Shown here: in pieces, positions 24,158-32,158 of the stretch
Layout of the letters: each line of letters opens with the position of its first letter
How positions within the stretch are numbered: position 1 is the first letter of the stretch
Assembly (NCBI GenBank): GCA_965602225.1
Contig: CBFCYE010000004.1
Coordinates: 1-64,000 of the forward strand
DNA length: 64,000 bases
Reading direction: 5' to 3'
From: Tenderia sp965602225
GTDB taxonomy: Bacteria; Pseudomonadota; Gammaproteobacteria; Tenderiales; Tenderiaceae
The notes under the pieces: model-generated
Database searches by the model: none
What the model was told of the DNA's origin: nothing
What the model saw: only the letters and a program-made list of their open reading frames with translations
Translations under genes and position numbers: made by a program

Positions 24158-27100
24158 TTGAAAAAAAACATCCTTCCCCTGAGAGCCGTGCTTGCGCTAA
24201 TGCTGTGTTTTGCAGCGAATGGCGCAGTGACGGCGGCTGATCCTGGGTTGCCTTTGACGGAAGATTTTGCTGATGCGAGTTTGAAGGCTGGTTCAACCAC
24301 GGCCAATTGGTCGCTGACGGATAAAAACGTGACCCTATTGGAGTTTCAGCAAAGCCTGCCACATGACTATTTTGTTGGCGGTTGGGGGGCGGCTTCCAAT
24401 ATTACCGCCGATGCCAATAGCAGCCGAGCCGCCAGCCTGGGGGATGTGGATAATGATAATGATGGTGATCTGGATCTGGTGGTGGCCAATTATGCTCAGC
24501 CCAACCGGCTCTATATTAATGAGGGGGTTAGCGGATTTAGTGCGAGCGATATTGGCAGCGAGTCAGATAAAAGCACGGCGATTGCCTTCGGTGATGTTGA
24601 TGGAGATGGTGATCTCGATGTGGTGGTGGCTAATGACTCGCAGACCAACAAGCTCTATCTAAATAATGGTGGTGGTGTGTTTTCTGCTGCGGGTATCAAT
24701 ATAGGTAGTGAGACCGATGCCAGTACCAGTGTCGCGCTGGGTGATGTCGATGCTGATGGTGATCTGGATCTGCTGGTGGGCAACAACCTGACGACCAACA
24801 AACTTTATTTGAATGACGGTAATGCCGTCTTCTCTGCCACAGGTATAAGTTTTGCCTCAGCAATAGATGCGACTACCTGTATTGCCTTGGCTGATGTGGA
24901 TGCGGATGGTGATCTTGATCTGATGGTGGGGAATGCGGGAGGTGCGTCGGCCGATAAACGTAACAAATTATATAGGAATGACGGCAAGGGTGATTTTTCT
25001 TCGTTAGGTGAATCAATAGGCAGTGGTGATGCGTTTGCAACTCAGGCCCTGGTGTTTGGTGATGTCGACAGTGACGGTGATCTGGATCTGGTGGTGGCGA
25101 ATGAGGCAGAGACAAACAGGCTCTATCTGAATGATGGTAGTGGTGAATTTGTTGCTGCGGGTACAGCGTTAGGCAGTGAAACAGATGCTAGCAGAAGTCT
25201 TAGTCTGGTAGATGTGGATAGTGATGGCGATATTGATCTGGTGGTGGGTAATGACTCGCAGACTAATAAGTTTTATCGCAATGATGGCAAGGGTGGTTTT
25301 GATGCCTCAGGGTCAAATATAGTGGCTGCTAGCAATAGCAGCCAGCATGTGAGTTTGGGCGATATGGATGGTGATGGTGATCTGGATTTGATAGCCATAA
25401 ATAATGACCAAACGAACTGGTTGTATAAAAACGGTGGCGGCGGTGGTTTTGCTGTGTCAGGCGCTGCTTTTGGTGAGGATGATGAAAATGTAACCAGTGT
25501 TGCTGTTGCGGATTTAGATGGTATTAATGGTTTAGATGTTGTGGTGGGGGTGTATAACCAGCCTAACAAGGTTTATTTGAATGATGGTAGTGGTGGTTTT
25601 TCTTCGGTAGGTCTTTATGTTGGGATTGATAATAGTGTCGATCCCTTGCCAGTTGCTGACGCCGATGCTGATGCCACCTACAGTGTCGCTATTGCTGATG
25701 TGGATGGTGATACTTTTCTCGATATCGTGGTCGGAAATTATGGTGGGGCCAATAAATATTATCTGAATAATGGCAGTGGCAGGTTTGTTGACCTTGGAGT
25801 AGAAATTGATAGCGCTCCAGGCCTTACTTATAGCATTGCCCTGGCAGATATTGGCAGCATAGTCGCGAATGCCCCTAGCTTCATTCTTGATGGTTTTCCT
25901 GATGTTGTGGTTGGTAATAATCATCAAGAAAATAAACTGTACCTGTACGACAGTTCAACCTCTAGTTTTGCCGCAGGTACGCCGATTGTTGTCGGTGAGA
26001 TTGATGATACTTACAGCGTCCTATTGGCTGATGTTGGAAGCTTGGCTGGCGTTCCAGATGGTAAACCGGATTTGATTGTTGCCAACGGCGGTCAGGCCAA
26101 TAAGGTTTATTTAAATAATGGTGCAGGTGGCTTTGGTGCGGGCGCAGTTATTGGTGATCAAGTTGATCTGGAGGAGGACGGCAGTACCAGTCTGGCGGTG
26201 GTAGACGTGGACAGTGACAATGACCTTGATATCGTAGTTGGGAATTTTGCCGAGGCTGACGAAGATGGAAAACTTTTCCAAGCTAACAAACTATATTTGA
26301 ATGACGGCGTTGGTGGGTTCCCTGCTGCGGGGACCGTTATTGGTGTTGATGCGGAAGCAGACAATACCAGCTGGGTTGATACCGGGGACGTGAACAAAGA
26401 TGATTGTGTGGATCTGGTGGTGGGCAATGATAAACGGGGCAACGCTGGCCAGGTAAACAAACTCTATTTGAGTGATTGTAATGGCGGATTTTTAAGCCCA
26501 GGAACAGTGTTGGGGTTGGATGCCGACGATACCCGGTTTATAAAGCTGGCAGATTTTAATGACGACGATCACCTGGATCTGCTGGTTGGTAATTATTCTA
26601 AACAGAGCAAACTGCATAGCAATGTTATTTATCGTACTGATGCCGGTCGGGTGGTGTCTGAGCCAGTTAATAGTGTTGCCGATGGCTTTGTGCGGACTGC
26701 TCAGTTAACGGCTACGGCCACTGTTAATGGGGCGGGCAGTCGTAATACCTGGATTGATTATTACCTCAGTAACGATGGTGGTTTGAAGTGGTATCAGGTG
26801 AAGTCAGGCGAAGATTTTATATTTCCATTAACAGATTTTTTTCCGCCACCAAATACCGATCTGCGCTGGAAGGCTGAGTTGCACAGCCTGTCGCCAGTAC
26901 GTACGCCAGTGTTAAGCGAGATTGAGATAAAGAAAACAAATGTATTGCCTGAGTTTACGGTTACACCAAGTATTGAAGGGGTGTTTGCTGTTGGTGAAAC
27001 GCTGACAGTGATTAACACTGCGGCTACCGATGCTGAGGGTGGTGGCGTAGTTGTCAGTTATGAGTGGCTGGCAAATAATGTCGCTATTCCTGGTGCTATT

Positions 27101-27403
27101 ACCAAAATATATGTCATTCCTACAGAAATGGTTGCTGCATCTATAAAGGTGGAGGTCACTGCTACTGATAGTGAAGGTGGTGAGTTTATGGTGACAACAA
27201 ATACAGTAAACAGCGGTACCTTTGTTGCGCCGCCGCCAGATCCAGATGTTGAGGAGACAGTTGTCGACGACGCTAATAGCGTTGTTAAACGCTCGGGTGG
27301 CGCTGGTTTGGGTGGGCTGCCGCTGCTTGGTTTGATGTTGTTGTCTGTCTGGCGAGTATTGACCAGTCGATGGTCGGGCCCTGTCGTCGCACCAATATTT
27401 TGA
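24158..27403 (+). CDS. Large FG-GAP/VCBS repeat surface protein with GlyGly-CTERM-like tail
   Basis: About 1081 aa. A signal peptide (LKKNILPLRAVLALMLCFAANGAVTA) precedes fourteen tandem FG-GAP/VCBS repeats (about residues 75-820). Each has a calcium-binding DVDxDGDLDLVV loop and a NKLYLNDGxGxF segment, as in integrin-like beta-propellers. After that come an Ig/PKD-like domain (about 905-1030), an acidic linker and a C-terminal GGAGLGGLPLLGLMLLSVWR segment followed by basic residues, which looks like a GlyGly-CTERM (rhombosortase) sorting signal. Start: TTG 24158, with GAGG eight bases upstream; ATG 24140 is the alternative but lacks a ribosome site. Probably an adhesin or calcium-binding exoprotein. 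Confidence 0.85.
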   Translation: MKKNILPLRAVLALMLCFAANGAVTAADPGLPLTEDFADASLKAGSTTANWSLTDKNVTLLEFQQSLPHDYFVGGWGAASNITADANSSRAASLGDVDNDNDGDLDLVVANYAQPNRLYINEGVSGFSASDIGSESDKSTAIAFGDVDGDGDLDVVVANDSQTNKLYLNNGGGVFSAAGINIGSETDASTSVALGDVDADGDLDLLVGNNLTTNKLYLNDGNAVFSATGISFASAIDATTCIALADVDADGDLDLMVGNAGGASADKRNKLYRNDGKGDFSSLGESIGSGDAFATQALVFGDVDSDGDLDLVVANEAETNRLYLNDGSGEFVAAGTALGSETDASRSLSLVDVDSDGDIDLVVGNDSQTNKFYRNDGKGGFDASGSNIVAASNSSQHVSLGDMDGDGDLDLIAINNDQTNWLYKNGGGGGFAVSGAAFGEDDENVTSVAVADLDGINGLDVVVGVYNQPNKVYLNDGSGGFSSVGLYVGIDNSVDPLPVADADADATYSVAIADVDGDTFLDIVVGNYGGANKYYLNNGSGRFVDLGVEIDSAPGLTYSIALADIGSIVANAPSFILDGFPDVVVGNNHQENKLYLYDSSTSSFAAGTPIVVGEIDDTYSVLLADVGSLAGVPDGKPDLIVANGGQANKVYLNNGAGGFGAGAVIGDQVDLEEDGSTSLAVVDVDSDNDLDIVVGNFAEADEDGKLFQANKLYLNDGVGGFPAAGTVIGVDAEADNTSWVDTGDVNKDDCVDLVVGNDKRGNAGQVNKLYLSDCNGGFLSPGTVLGLDADDTRFIKLADFNDDDHLDLLVGNYSKQSKLHSNVIYRTDAGRVVSEPVNSVADGFVRTAQLTATATVNGAGSRNTWIDYYLSNDGGLKWYQVKSGEDFIFPLTDFFPPPNTDLRWKAELHSLSPVRTPVLSEIEIKKTNVLPEFTVTPSIEGVFAVGETLTVINTAATDAEGGGVVVSYEWLANNVAIPGAITKIYVIPTEMVAASIKVEVTATDSEGGEFMVTTNTVNSGTFVAPPPDPDVEETVVDDANSVVKRSGGAGLGGLPLLGLMLLSVWRVLTSRWSGPVVAPIF

Positions 27404-27491
27404 AGGCGATCTTTGACGTCGGTCTCTGCGTGGCTTTGTAAGCGGGTCTCAAACAGTTACTATAGCGGCCTTGATTATTCAGGAGTCCCGC

Positions 27492-28355
27492 ATGATTTTA
27501 AGCATGACCTCATTTGCTCGCCGTGAGCAGGATACCGCCTTCGGCAGCCTGCGCTGGGAGTTACGCTCGGTCAATCACCGTTATCTCGATGTCAGTCTGC
27601 GTATGCCTGATGAGCTGCGTGGTCTGGAGTTAAAGGTGCGTGAGCTGGTGGCTGAGCGGCTCAAACGTGGCAAGGTGGAGTGTGGTCTGCGTTTTCAGGC
27701 GGCGGATAAGGACCGTGACTTCGCCATTGATCTTGAGTTAGTGAAGCGTTTGTCCAAAGGCTTGGAGGATGTCTCTCACCAGTTGAGCAATCCTGGGCAG
27801 ATCAATCCGCTTGAAGTGTTGCGCTGGCCTGGGGTGATGCAGGTGGAAGAGCTGGACATGGCTCCGCTGTATCAGTCTGTGTTGAGCCTGTTGGATGAAT
27901 CGCTGGATGACCTGATTGATAGCCGTGCCCGTGAGGGTGAGAAGTTGAAAACGGTTATCCTGCAGCGTTGCGATAATATCGAGGGTCATGTAGTTCAGGT
28001 GAATGAGCGTCTGCCGGATCTGCGTCTGGCCCTGCGGCAGAAGCTGGAAGATAGGCTCGGTGAGTTGAAAGATCAGCTTGAGCCAGGCCGGCTGGAACAA
28101 GAGCTGGCCCTGCTGGCACAGAAGATGGATGTTGATGAAGAAGTGGATAGGCTTAGCGCTCATGTTCAAGAAGTGCGGCATATCCTTGAACGAGATGAAC
28201 CAGTGGGGCGGCGATTGGACTTTCTGATGCAGGAGTTGAATCGAGAGGCCAACACCCTGGCATCGAAATCCATTGATGCTGAAGTTACCCGGGTGTCGGT
28301 CGATCTGAAAGTGTTGATTGAGCAGATCCGCGAACAAGTCCAAAACATCGAATAA
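27492..28355 (+). CDS. yicC: YicC-family endoribonuclease
   Basis: 287 aa. YicC-type proteins are RNases (E. coli YicC/RnsYicC acts in small-RNA turnover). It opens MILSMTSFARRE, followed by WELRSVNHRYLDVSLRMPDELR and ends with LNREANTLASKSIDAEVTR..VDLKVLIEQIREQVQNIE, all family hallmarks. Start at 27492 has AGGAG upstream; an ATG seven codons earlier is less well placed. It is the first gene of a yicC-gmk-rpoZ-spoT string. Confidence 0.94.
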   Translation: MILSMTSFARREQDTAFGSLRWELRSVNHRYLDVSLRMPDELRGLELKVRELVAERLKRGKVECGLRFQAADKDRDFAIDLELVKRLSKGLEDVSHQLSNPGQINPLEVLRWPGVMQVEELDMAPLYQSVLSLLDESLDDLIDSRAREGEKLKTVILQRCDNIEGHVVQVNERLPDLRLALRQKLEDRLGELKDQLEPGRLEQELALLAQKMDVDEEVDRLSAHVQEVRHILERDEPVGRRLDFLMQELNREANTLASKSIDAEVTRVSVDLKVLIEQIREQVQNIE

Positions 28356-28368
28356 AAGAAGGTTGTAA

Positions 28369-29010
28369 ATGAGTTCTCATGACGGACAGGCGCCCTATTC
28401 GGGCACACTTTATATAATCTCTGCGCCCTCGGGGGCGGGTAAGACCAGCTTGGTCAAGGCGCTGGTGGAGTCGGTGGGAGATATCCGCGTTTCGGTTTCG
28501 CATACCACCCGGCCGATGCGCCCCGGTGAGCTGGATGGGGTTAACTATAATTTTGTCGACATTGCTAGTTTCGAGCAAATGGTGGCGGATGATGTCTTTC
28601 TCGAACACGCTCAGGTGTTTGATAATTTCTATGGCACCTCGCGTATCTGGGTCGAGCAGCAGTTGCGCGAAGGTGTTGATGTCATTCTAGAGATTGATTG
28701 GCAGGGGGCGGAGCAGGTGCGGCCGCGCATGCCGGGCTGTGTTGCGGTGTTCATATTGCCGCCTTCCCGTGATGAATTGATCCGTCGCCTGCGTGACCGT
28801 GGTCAGGATAGCGAGGAGGTGATTCAGCGTCGGTTTAGAGATGCGGTTACCGATATGTCGCACTACACCGAGTACGACTATGTGGTGATTAATGACGACT
28901 TTGATGAGGCTCTGACCGATCTGGCTGCTATCATGCGTGCCCGACGTCAGCGTCGTGAGGTGCAGAAGGCGCGTCAGGGTGACTTGATTAATTCGCTTTT
29001 GAGTGAATAG
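28369..29010 (+). CDS. gmk: Guanylate kinase
   Basis: 213 aa. Converts GMP to GDP with ATP. P-loop SAPSGAGKTSLVKAL, GMP-binding HTTRPMRPGELDGVNYNFV, and lid region RDRGQDSEEVIQRR. Thirteen bases after yicC with AAGAAGG as ribosome site, so translated from the same message. Confidence 0.97.
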   Translation: MSSHDGQAPYSGTLYIISAPSGAGKTSLVKALVESVGDIRVSVSHTTRPMRPGELDGVNYNFVDIASFEQMVADDVFLEHAQVFDNFYGTSRIWVEQQLREGVDVILEIDWQGAEQVRPRMPGCVAVFILPPSRDELIRRLRDRGQDSEEVIQRRFRDAVTDMSHYTEYDYVVINDDFDEALTDLAAIMRARRQRREVQKARQGDLINSLLSE

Positions 29011-29088
29011 CCAGAGAGTGAATAACCAGGGAATTGGTGTATAATCGCCCGTTAGCAAACATTATCGAATTTTTGGAGTTAAATCAGC

Positions 29089-29382
29089 ATGGCACGTGTA
29101 ACCGTTGAAGATTGTCTGGACAATGTAGATAACCGCTTTGAGTTAGTGCTGGTGGCTACCAAGCGCGCCCGTCAGCTGGCCAATGGCAAAGAGGCATTAG
29201 TGCCACTGGAAAACGACAAGCCCACCGTTGTGGCCTTGCGTGAGATTGCTGAAAACCTGATTACACCTGCAATATTGGATGAGCCAGCTGTAGCTGAGAT
29301 TGATGAAGAGGCTATTGTTGCTGACGCTGAGATTTTGGCTGAGACGACACAAGTCGTTGAAGAGGGTGGCAACGCCGCCTAA
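29089..29382 (+). CDS. rpoZ: RNA polymerase omega subunit
   Basis: 97 aa. MARVTVEDCLDNVDNRFELVLVATKRARQL is the invariant omega core that wraps the beta-prime C-terminus; the C-terminal half is acidic and variable. A TATAAT box at 29040-29045 upstream of GGAG suggests its own promoter in the 78-base gap after gmk. Next to spoT as usual, fitting the omega-ppGpp connection. Confidence 0.97.
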   Translation: MARVTVEDCLDNVDNRFELVLVATKRARQLANGKEALVPLENDKPTVVALREIAENLITPAILDEPAVAEIDEEAIVADAEILAETTQVVEEGGNAA

Positions 29383-29399
29383 TTGCAGGAGTTCTTCGT

Positions 29400-31628
29400 T
29401 TGAATACCAGTGATTCTGCGGAGAGCGCCTCGTCCTTCTCGCCACAAAGCCTGGAACCCTTGTTTGATGGGGTTCGTGCAGAAATAGAAAAATATTTTGA
29501 GCCCGATAGGATCGATCTGATCCATCGGGCTTTTTTGTTTGGTGCCGAGGCGCACAAGGATCAGAAACGAAAATCGGGCGAGCCTTACATTATCCACCCT
29601 CTGGCGGTGGCCACTATCATGGCCGAGATGCGTTTTGATAGTGAAACTGTCATCGCCGCTATCCTCCATGATGTTATCGAAGACACTCCTGTCAGCAAGA
29701 AAGATATCACCGAGCTGTTTGGCGAAGAAGTGGCCGAGCTGGTTGATGGTGTTACCAAGCTGACCCAGATCACCTTTGAGACCAAGGCCGAGGCTGAAGC
29801 GGAAAACATGCGCAAGATGCTGATGGCCATGGTGCGCGATATTCGCGTCATGATGATCAAACTCACTGATCGCCTGCATAATATGCGTACGCTTGGTTTT
29901 ATGCGGCCGGACAAACGTCGTCGTATCGCCAGGGAGACGCTGGACATTTATGTGCCCATCGCCAATCGACTCGGCATTAATGCAGTGCGGCTGGAGTTGG
30001 AAGATCTTGGTTTTGCGGCCCTCTACCCTGAGCGGCATCGTATCCTGGTGGATGCCATCAAAAAGGCGCGTGGCAATCGTCGTGAAATCGTCGACAAGAT
30101 TGAAACAAGCATTGGTGAACGGCTGGTGCAGGAGGGTTTGTCTGGCTGTATCAGTGGCCGTGAGAAACACATCTACAGCATTTACCAAAAGATGCGCCGC
30201 AAGTCCCTGCCATTTTCCGAGGTGTTTGATGTCTACGCCTTTCGCATCTCGGTCGACTCGGTTGATATGTGCTACCGCGTCCTTGGTGCCGTGCATAATC
30301 TTTATAAGCCGGTGCCGGGCAAGTTTAAGGATTACATCGCCATCCCTAAGGCTAATGGTTATCAGTCGCTACACACGGTATTGTTCGGGCCATTTGGCGT
30401 GCCGGTAGAGGTGCAGATTCGCACCGAGCAGATGGATAAGGTGGCTGAGGCCGGGGTTGCTGCCCACTGGCTCTACAAGACCGGTGAGGAATCCAGTTTT
30501 GGTACCCATGCCCGGGTGCGTGAGTGGATGCGCAATGTTCTGGAAATGCAGCAGAATGCTGGTGATTCGCTGGAATTTCTTGAGAACGTCAAGATTGATC
30601 TGTTTCCTCGCGAGGTCTACGTGTTTACTCCCAAGGGTGCAATCATGGTGCTTAAGCGTGGTTCGACCCCGGTGGATTTTGCCTATGCCGTGCATACCGA
30701 TGTTGGCAATCGTTGTGTGGCGGCCAAGATTGATCGCAAGCTTGCGCCGTTGCGTACAGCGTTGATGAATGGCCAGACGGTTGAGGTGATCACGGCCGGT
30801 AATGCCAGTCCGAATCCTGCCTGGCTTAATTTTGTCGTCACCGGTAAGGCGCGCGCCAATATTCGTAATTATCTTAAGAACCTCAAGAGTGGTGAGGCTG
30901 TGCAGCTGGGCAGGCGTTTGCTTGATAACGAGCTAGCGACCTATTCCAGTTCGGTCAGTCAGTTGTCGGCTGAGGTTGTTGAGGTTCTGTTGACAGATTT
31001 CAAGATGAAATCTATTGATGCGCTGCTGGAAGATATCGGTCTAGGTAATCGTATGGCGATGTTGGTGGCAAGGCGTTTGATGCCGCAGGATATGGCGGGC
31101 CCGGTGTCAAGCAAGCGTGGCTTGAAGCGGACTCTGAGTCGTTATATGCCGTCGTGGTTGTGGAGCGAAAAGATCGATACATCTCGGCCGTTGATGATCA
31201 AAGGCACTGAGGGCATGATGGTCAATTTTGCCAAGTGTTGCCGTCCTATTCCTGGTGATCAGATTGTTGGTTTTGTCACCTCCGGTCGCGGTATCGTTAT
31301 TCATACAGAAAATTGTAAAAATCTGGCTGAGTATAGAAAATTGCCGGAGAAATGGATCGAGACTCAATGGGAGGATGACGTTAAGGGTGACTTTACTGTT
31401 GAGGTGCGGGTTGATGTTCTGAATCAGCGTGGTGTGCTGGCCACGGTGGCTGCGGCGATTGCTGAAATGGGTGGCAACATCGACAACGTTAACATGGAAG
31501 AGCGTGATGGTCGTCATAGCACCATGAATATGGTCATTGATGTTCGTAGCCGTCAGCACCTGGCGAGTCTGATGCGCAGGATACGCACTATTGAGCCGGT
31601 GTTGAAGATCGTCCGTTCCCGCGGATAA
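29400..31628 (+). CDS. spoT: Bifunctional (p)ppGpp synthetase/hydrolase SpoT
   Basis: 742 aa. Domains in order: HD hydrolase (HPLAVATIMAEMRFDSETV, ILHDVIEDT; about residues 55-190), synthetase domain (REKHIYSIYQKM, YAFRI, KANGYQSLHTVLFGPFG; about 240-400), TGS (VYVFTPKGAIMVLKRGSTP; about 405-470), a zinc-finger/conserved-cysteine domain (CCRPIPGD) and C-terminal ACT. An intact HD box means it can degrade (p)ppGpp. TTG start at 29400 behind GCAGGAG, 17 bases after rpoZ. Confidence 0.96.
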   Translation: MNTSDSAESASSFSPQSLEPLFDGVRAEIEKYFEPDRIDLIHRAFLFGAEAHKDQKRKSGEPYIIHPLAVATIMAEMRFDSETVIAAILHDVIEDTPVSKKDITELFGEEVAELVDGVTKLTQITFETKAEAEAENMRKMLMAMVRDIRVMMIKLTDRLHNMRTLGFMRPDKRRRIARETLDIYVPIANRLGINAVRLELEDLGFAALYPERHRILVDAIKKARGNRREIVDKIETSIGERLVQEGLSGCISGREKHIYSIYQKMRRKSLPFSEVFDVYAFRISVDSVDMCYRVLGAVHNLYKPVPGKFKDYIAIPKANGYQSLHTVLFGPFGVPVEVQIRTEQMDKVAEAGVAAHWLYKTGEESSFGTHARVREWMRNVLEMQQNAGDSLEFLENVKIDLFPREVYVFTPKGAIMVLKRGSTPVDFAYAVHTDVGNRCVAAKIDRKLAPLRTALMNGQTVEVITAGNASPNPAWLNFVVTGKARANIRNYLKNLKSGEAVQLGRRLLDNELATYSSSVSQLSAEVVEVLLTDFKMKSIDALLEDIGLGNRMAMLVARRLMPQDMAGPVSSKRGLKRTLSRYMPSWLWSEKIDTSRPLMIKGTEGMMVNFAKCCRPIPGDQIVGFVTSGRGIVIHTENCKNLAEYRKLPEKWIETQWEDDVKGDFTVEVRVDVLNQRGVLATVAAAIAEMGGNIDNVNMEERDGRHSTMNMVIDVRSRQHLASLMRRIRTIEPVLKIVRSRG

Positions 31629-31631
31629 AAG

Positions 31632-31699
31632 CTAGGGTGCGCATTGCGCACCAATATCTATTGGTACAGCAAGCTAATGGTGCGCAATGCGCACCCTAC
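31632..31699. repeat. GTAG-type REP doublet
   Basis: Inverted pair of the unit TAGGGTGCGCATTGCGCACC (31632-31655 and 31677-31699) separated by about 22 bases with a small ATTGGTACAGC spacer. Located in the 103-base gap between spoT and ridA. Same unit as at 22454. Confidence 0.78.
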
Positions 31700-31731
31700 T
31701 TTTAAGTTCGGAAAAACAAGAGGCAGGTTTT

Positions 31732-32115
31732 ATGGCACGTGAAATCATCCAAACAGACAAGGCCCCTAAGGCAATCGGTACCTACTCGCAGGCAGTCAAG
31801 ATTGGTACAACAGTTTACATGTCGGGTCAGATTCCTTTGGTGCCGGAGACCATGGAAATGGTCAAGGGCGAGATGGAGGTTCAGATTCGTCAGGTCTTCG
31901 ATAACCTGAAAGCCGTCGCCGAAGCGGCTGGGGGTTCGTTGCAGGATGTGGCCAAACTCAATATTTTTCTGACTGATCTGAGCCACTTTGTGTTGGTGAA
32001 TCTGGTGATGGCAGATTATTTTGAACAGCCTTATCCAGCCCGTGCCGCGATTGGCGTTGCCTCATTGCCGAAAGGTGCGGCGGTGGAAATGGACGCCGTA
32101 TTGGAATTGGCTTAA
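31732..32115 (+). CDS. ridA: RidA-family reactive imine/enamine deaminase
   Basis: 127 aa. Hydrolyses 2-aminoacrylate and related imines released by PLP enzymes. Contains MAREIIQTDKAPKAIGTYSQ, SGQIPL, the catalytic arginine in YPARAAIGVASLPKGA, and ends VEMDAVLELA. Start at 31732 has AGGCAGG upstream; an in-frame start at 31687 lies within the REP repeat and is rejected. spoT-ridA-recG is a conserved order. Confidence 0.95.
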   Translation: MAREIIQTDKAPKAIGTYSQAVKIGTTVYMSGQIPLVPETMEMVKGEMEVQIRQVFDNLKAVAEAAGGSLQDVAKLNIFLTDLSHFVLVNLVMADYFEQPYPARAAIGVASLPKGAAVEMDAVLELA

Positions 32116-32158
32116 CTATTCTGTATGCGCCAGTTGAACGGCTGGCGCAGCTGTTTTC

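Noticed and set aside
24380..26640. Direct repeats that could be taken for a CRISPR array
   Set aside because: They are coding repeats in one long open frame giving regular FG-GAP units; spacing and repeat length do not fit a CRISPR array.
31687..31731. Longer RidA starting at 31687
   Set aside because: The added residues are encoded by the REP repeat; the conserved MAREIIQ start at 31732 has its own ribosome site.
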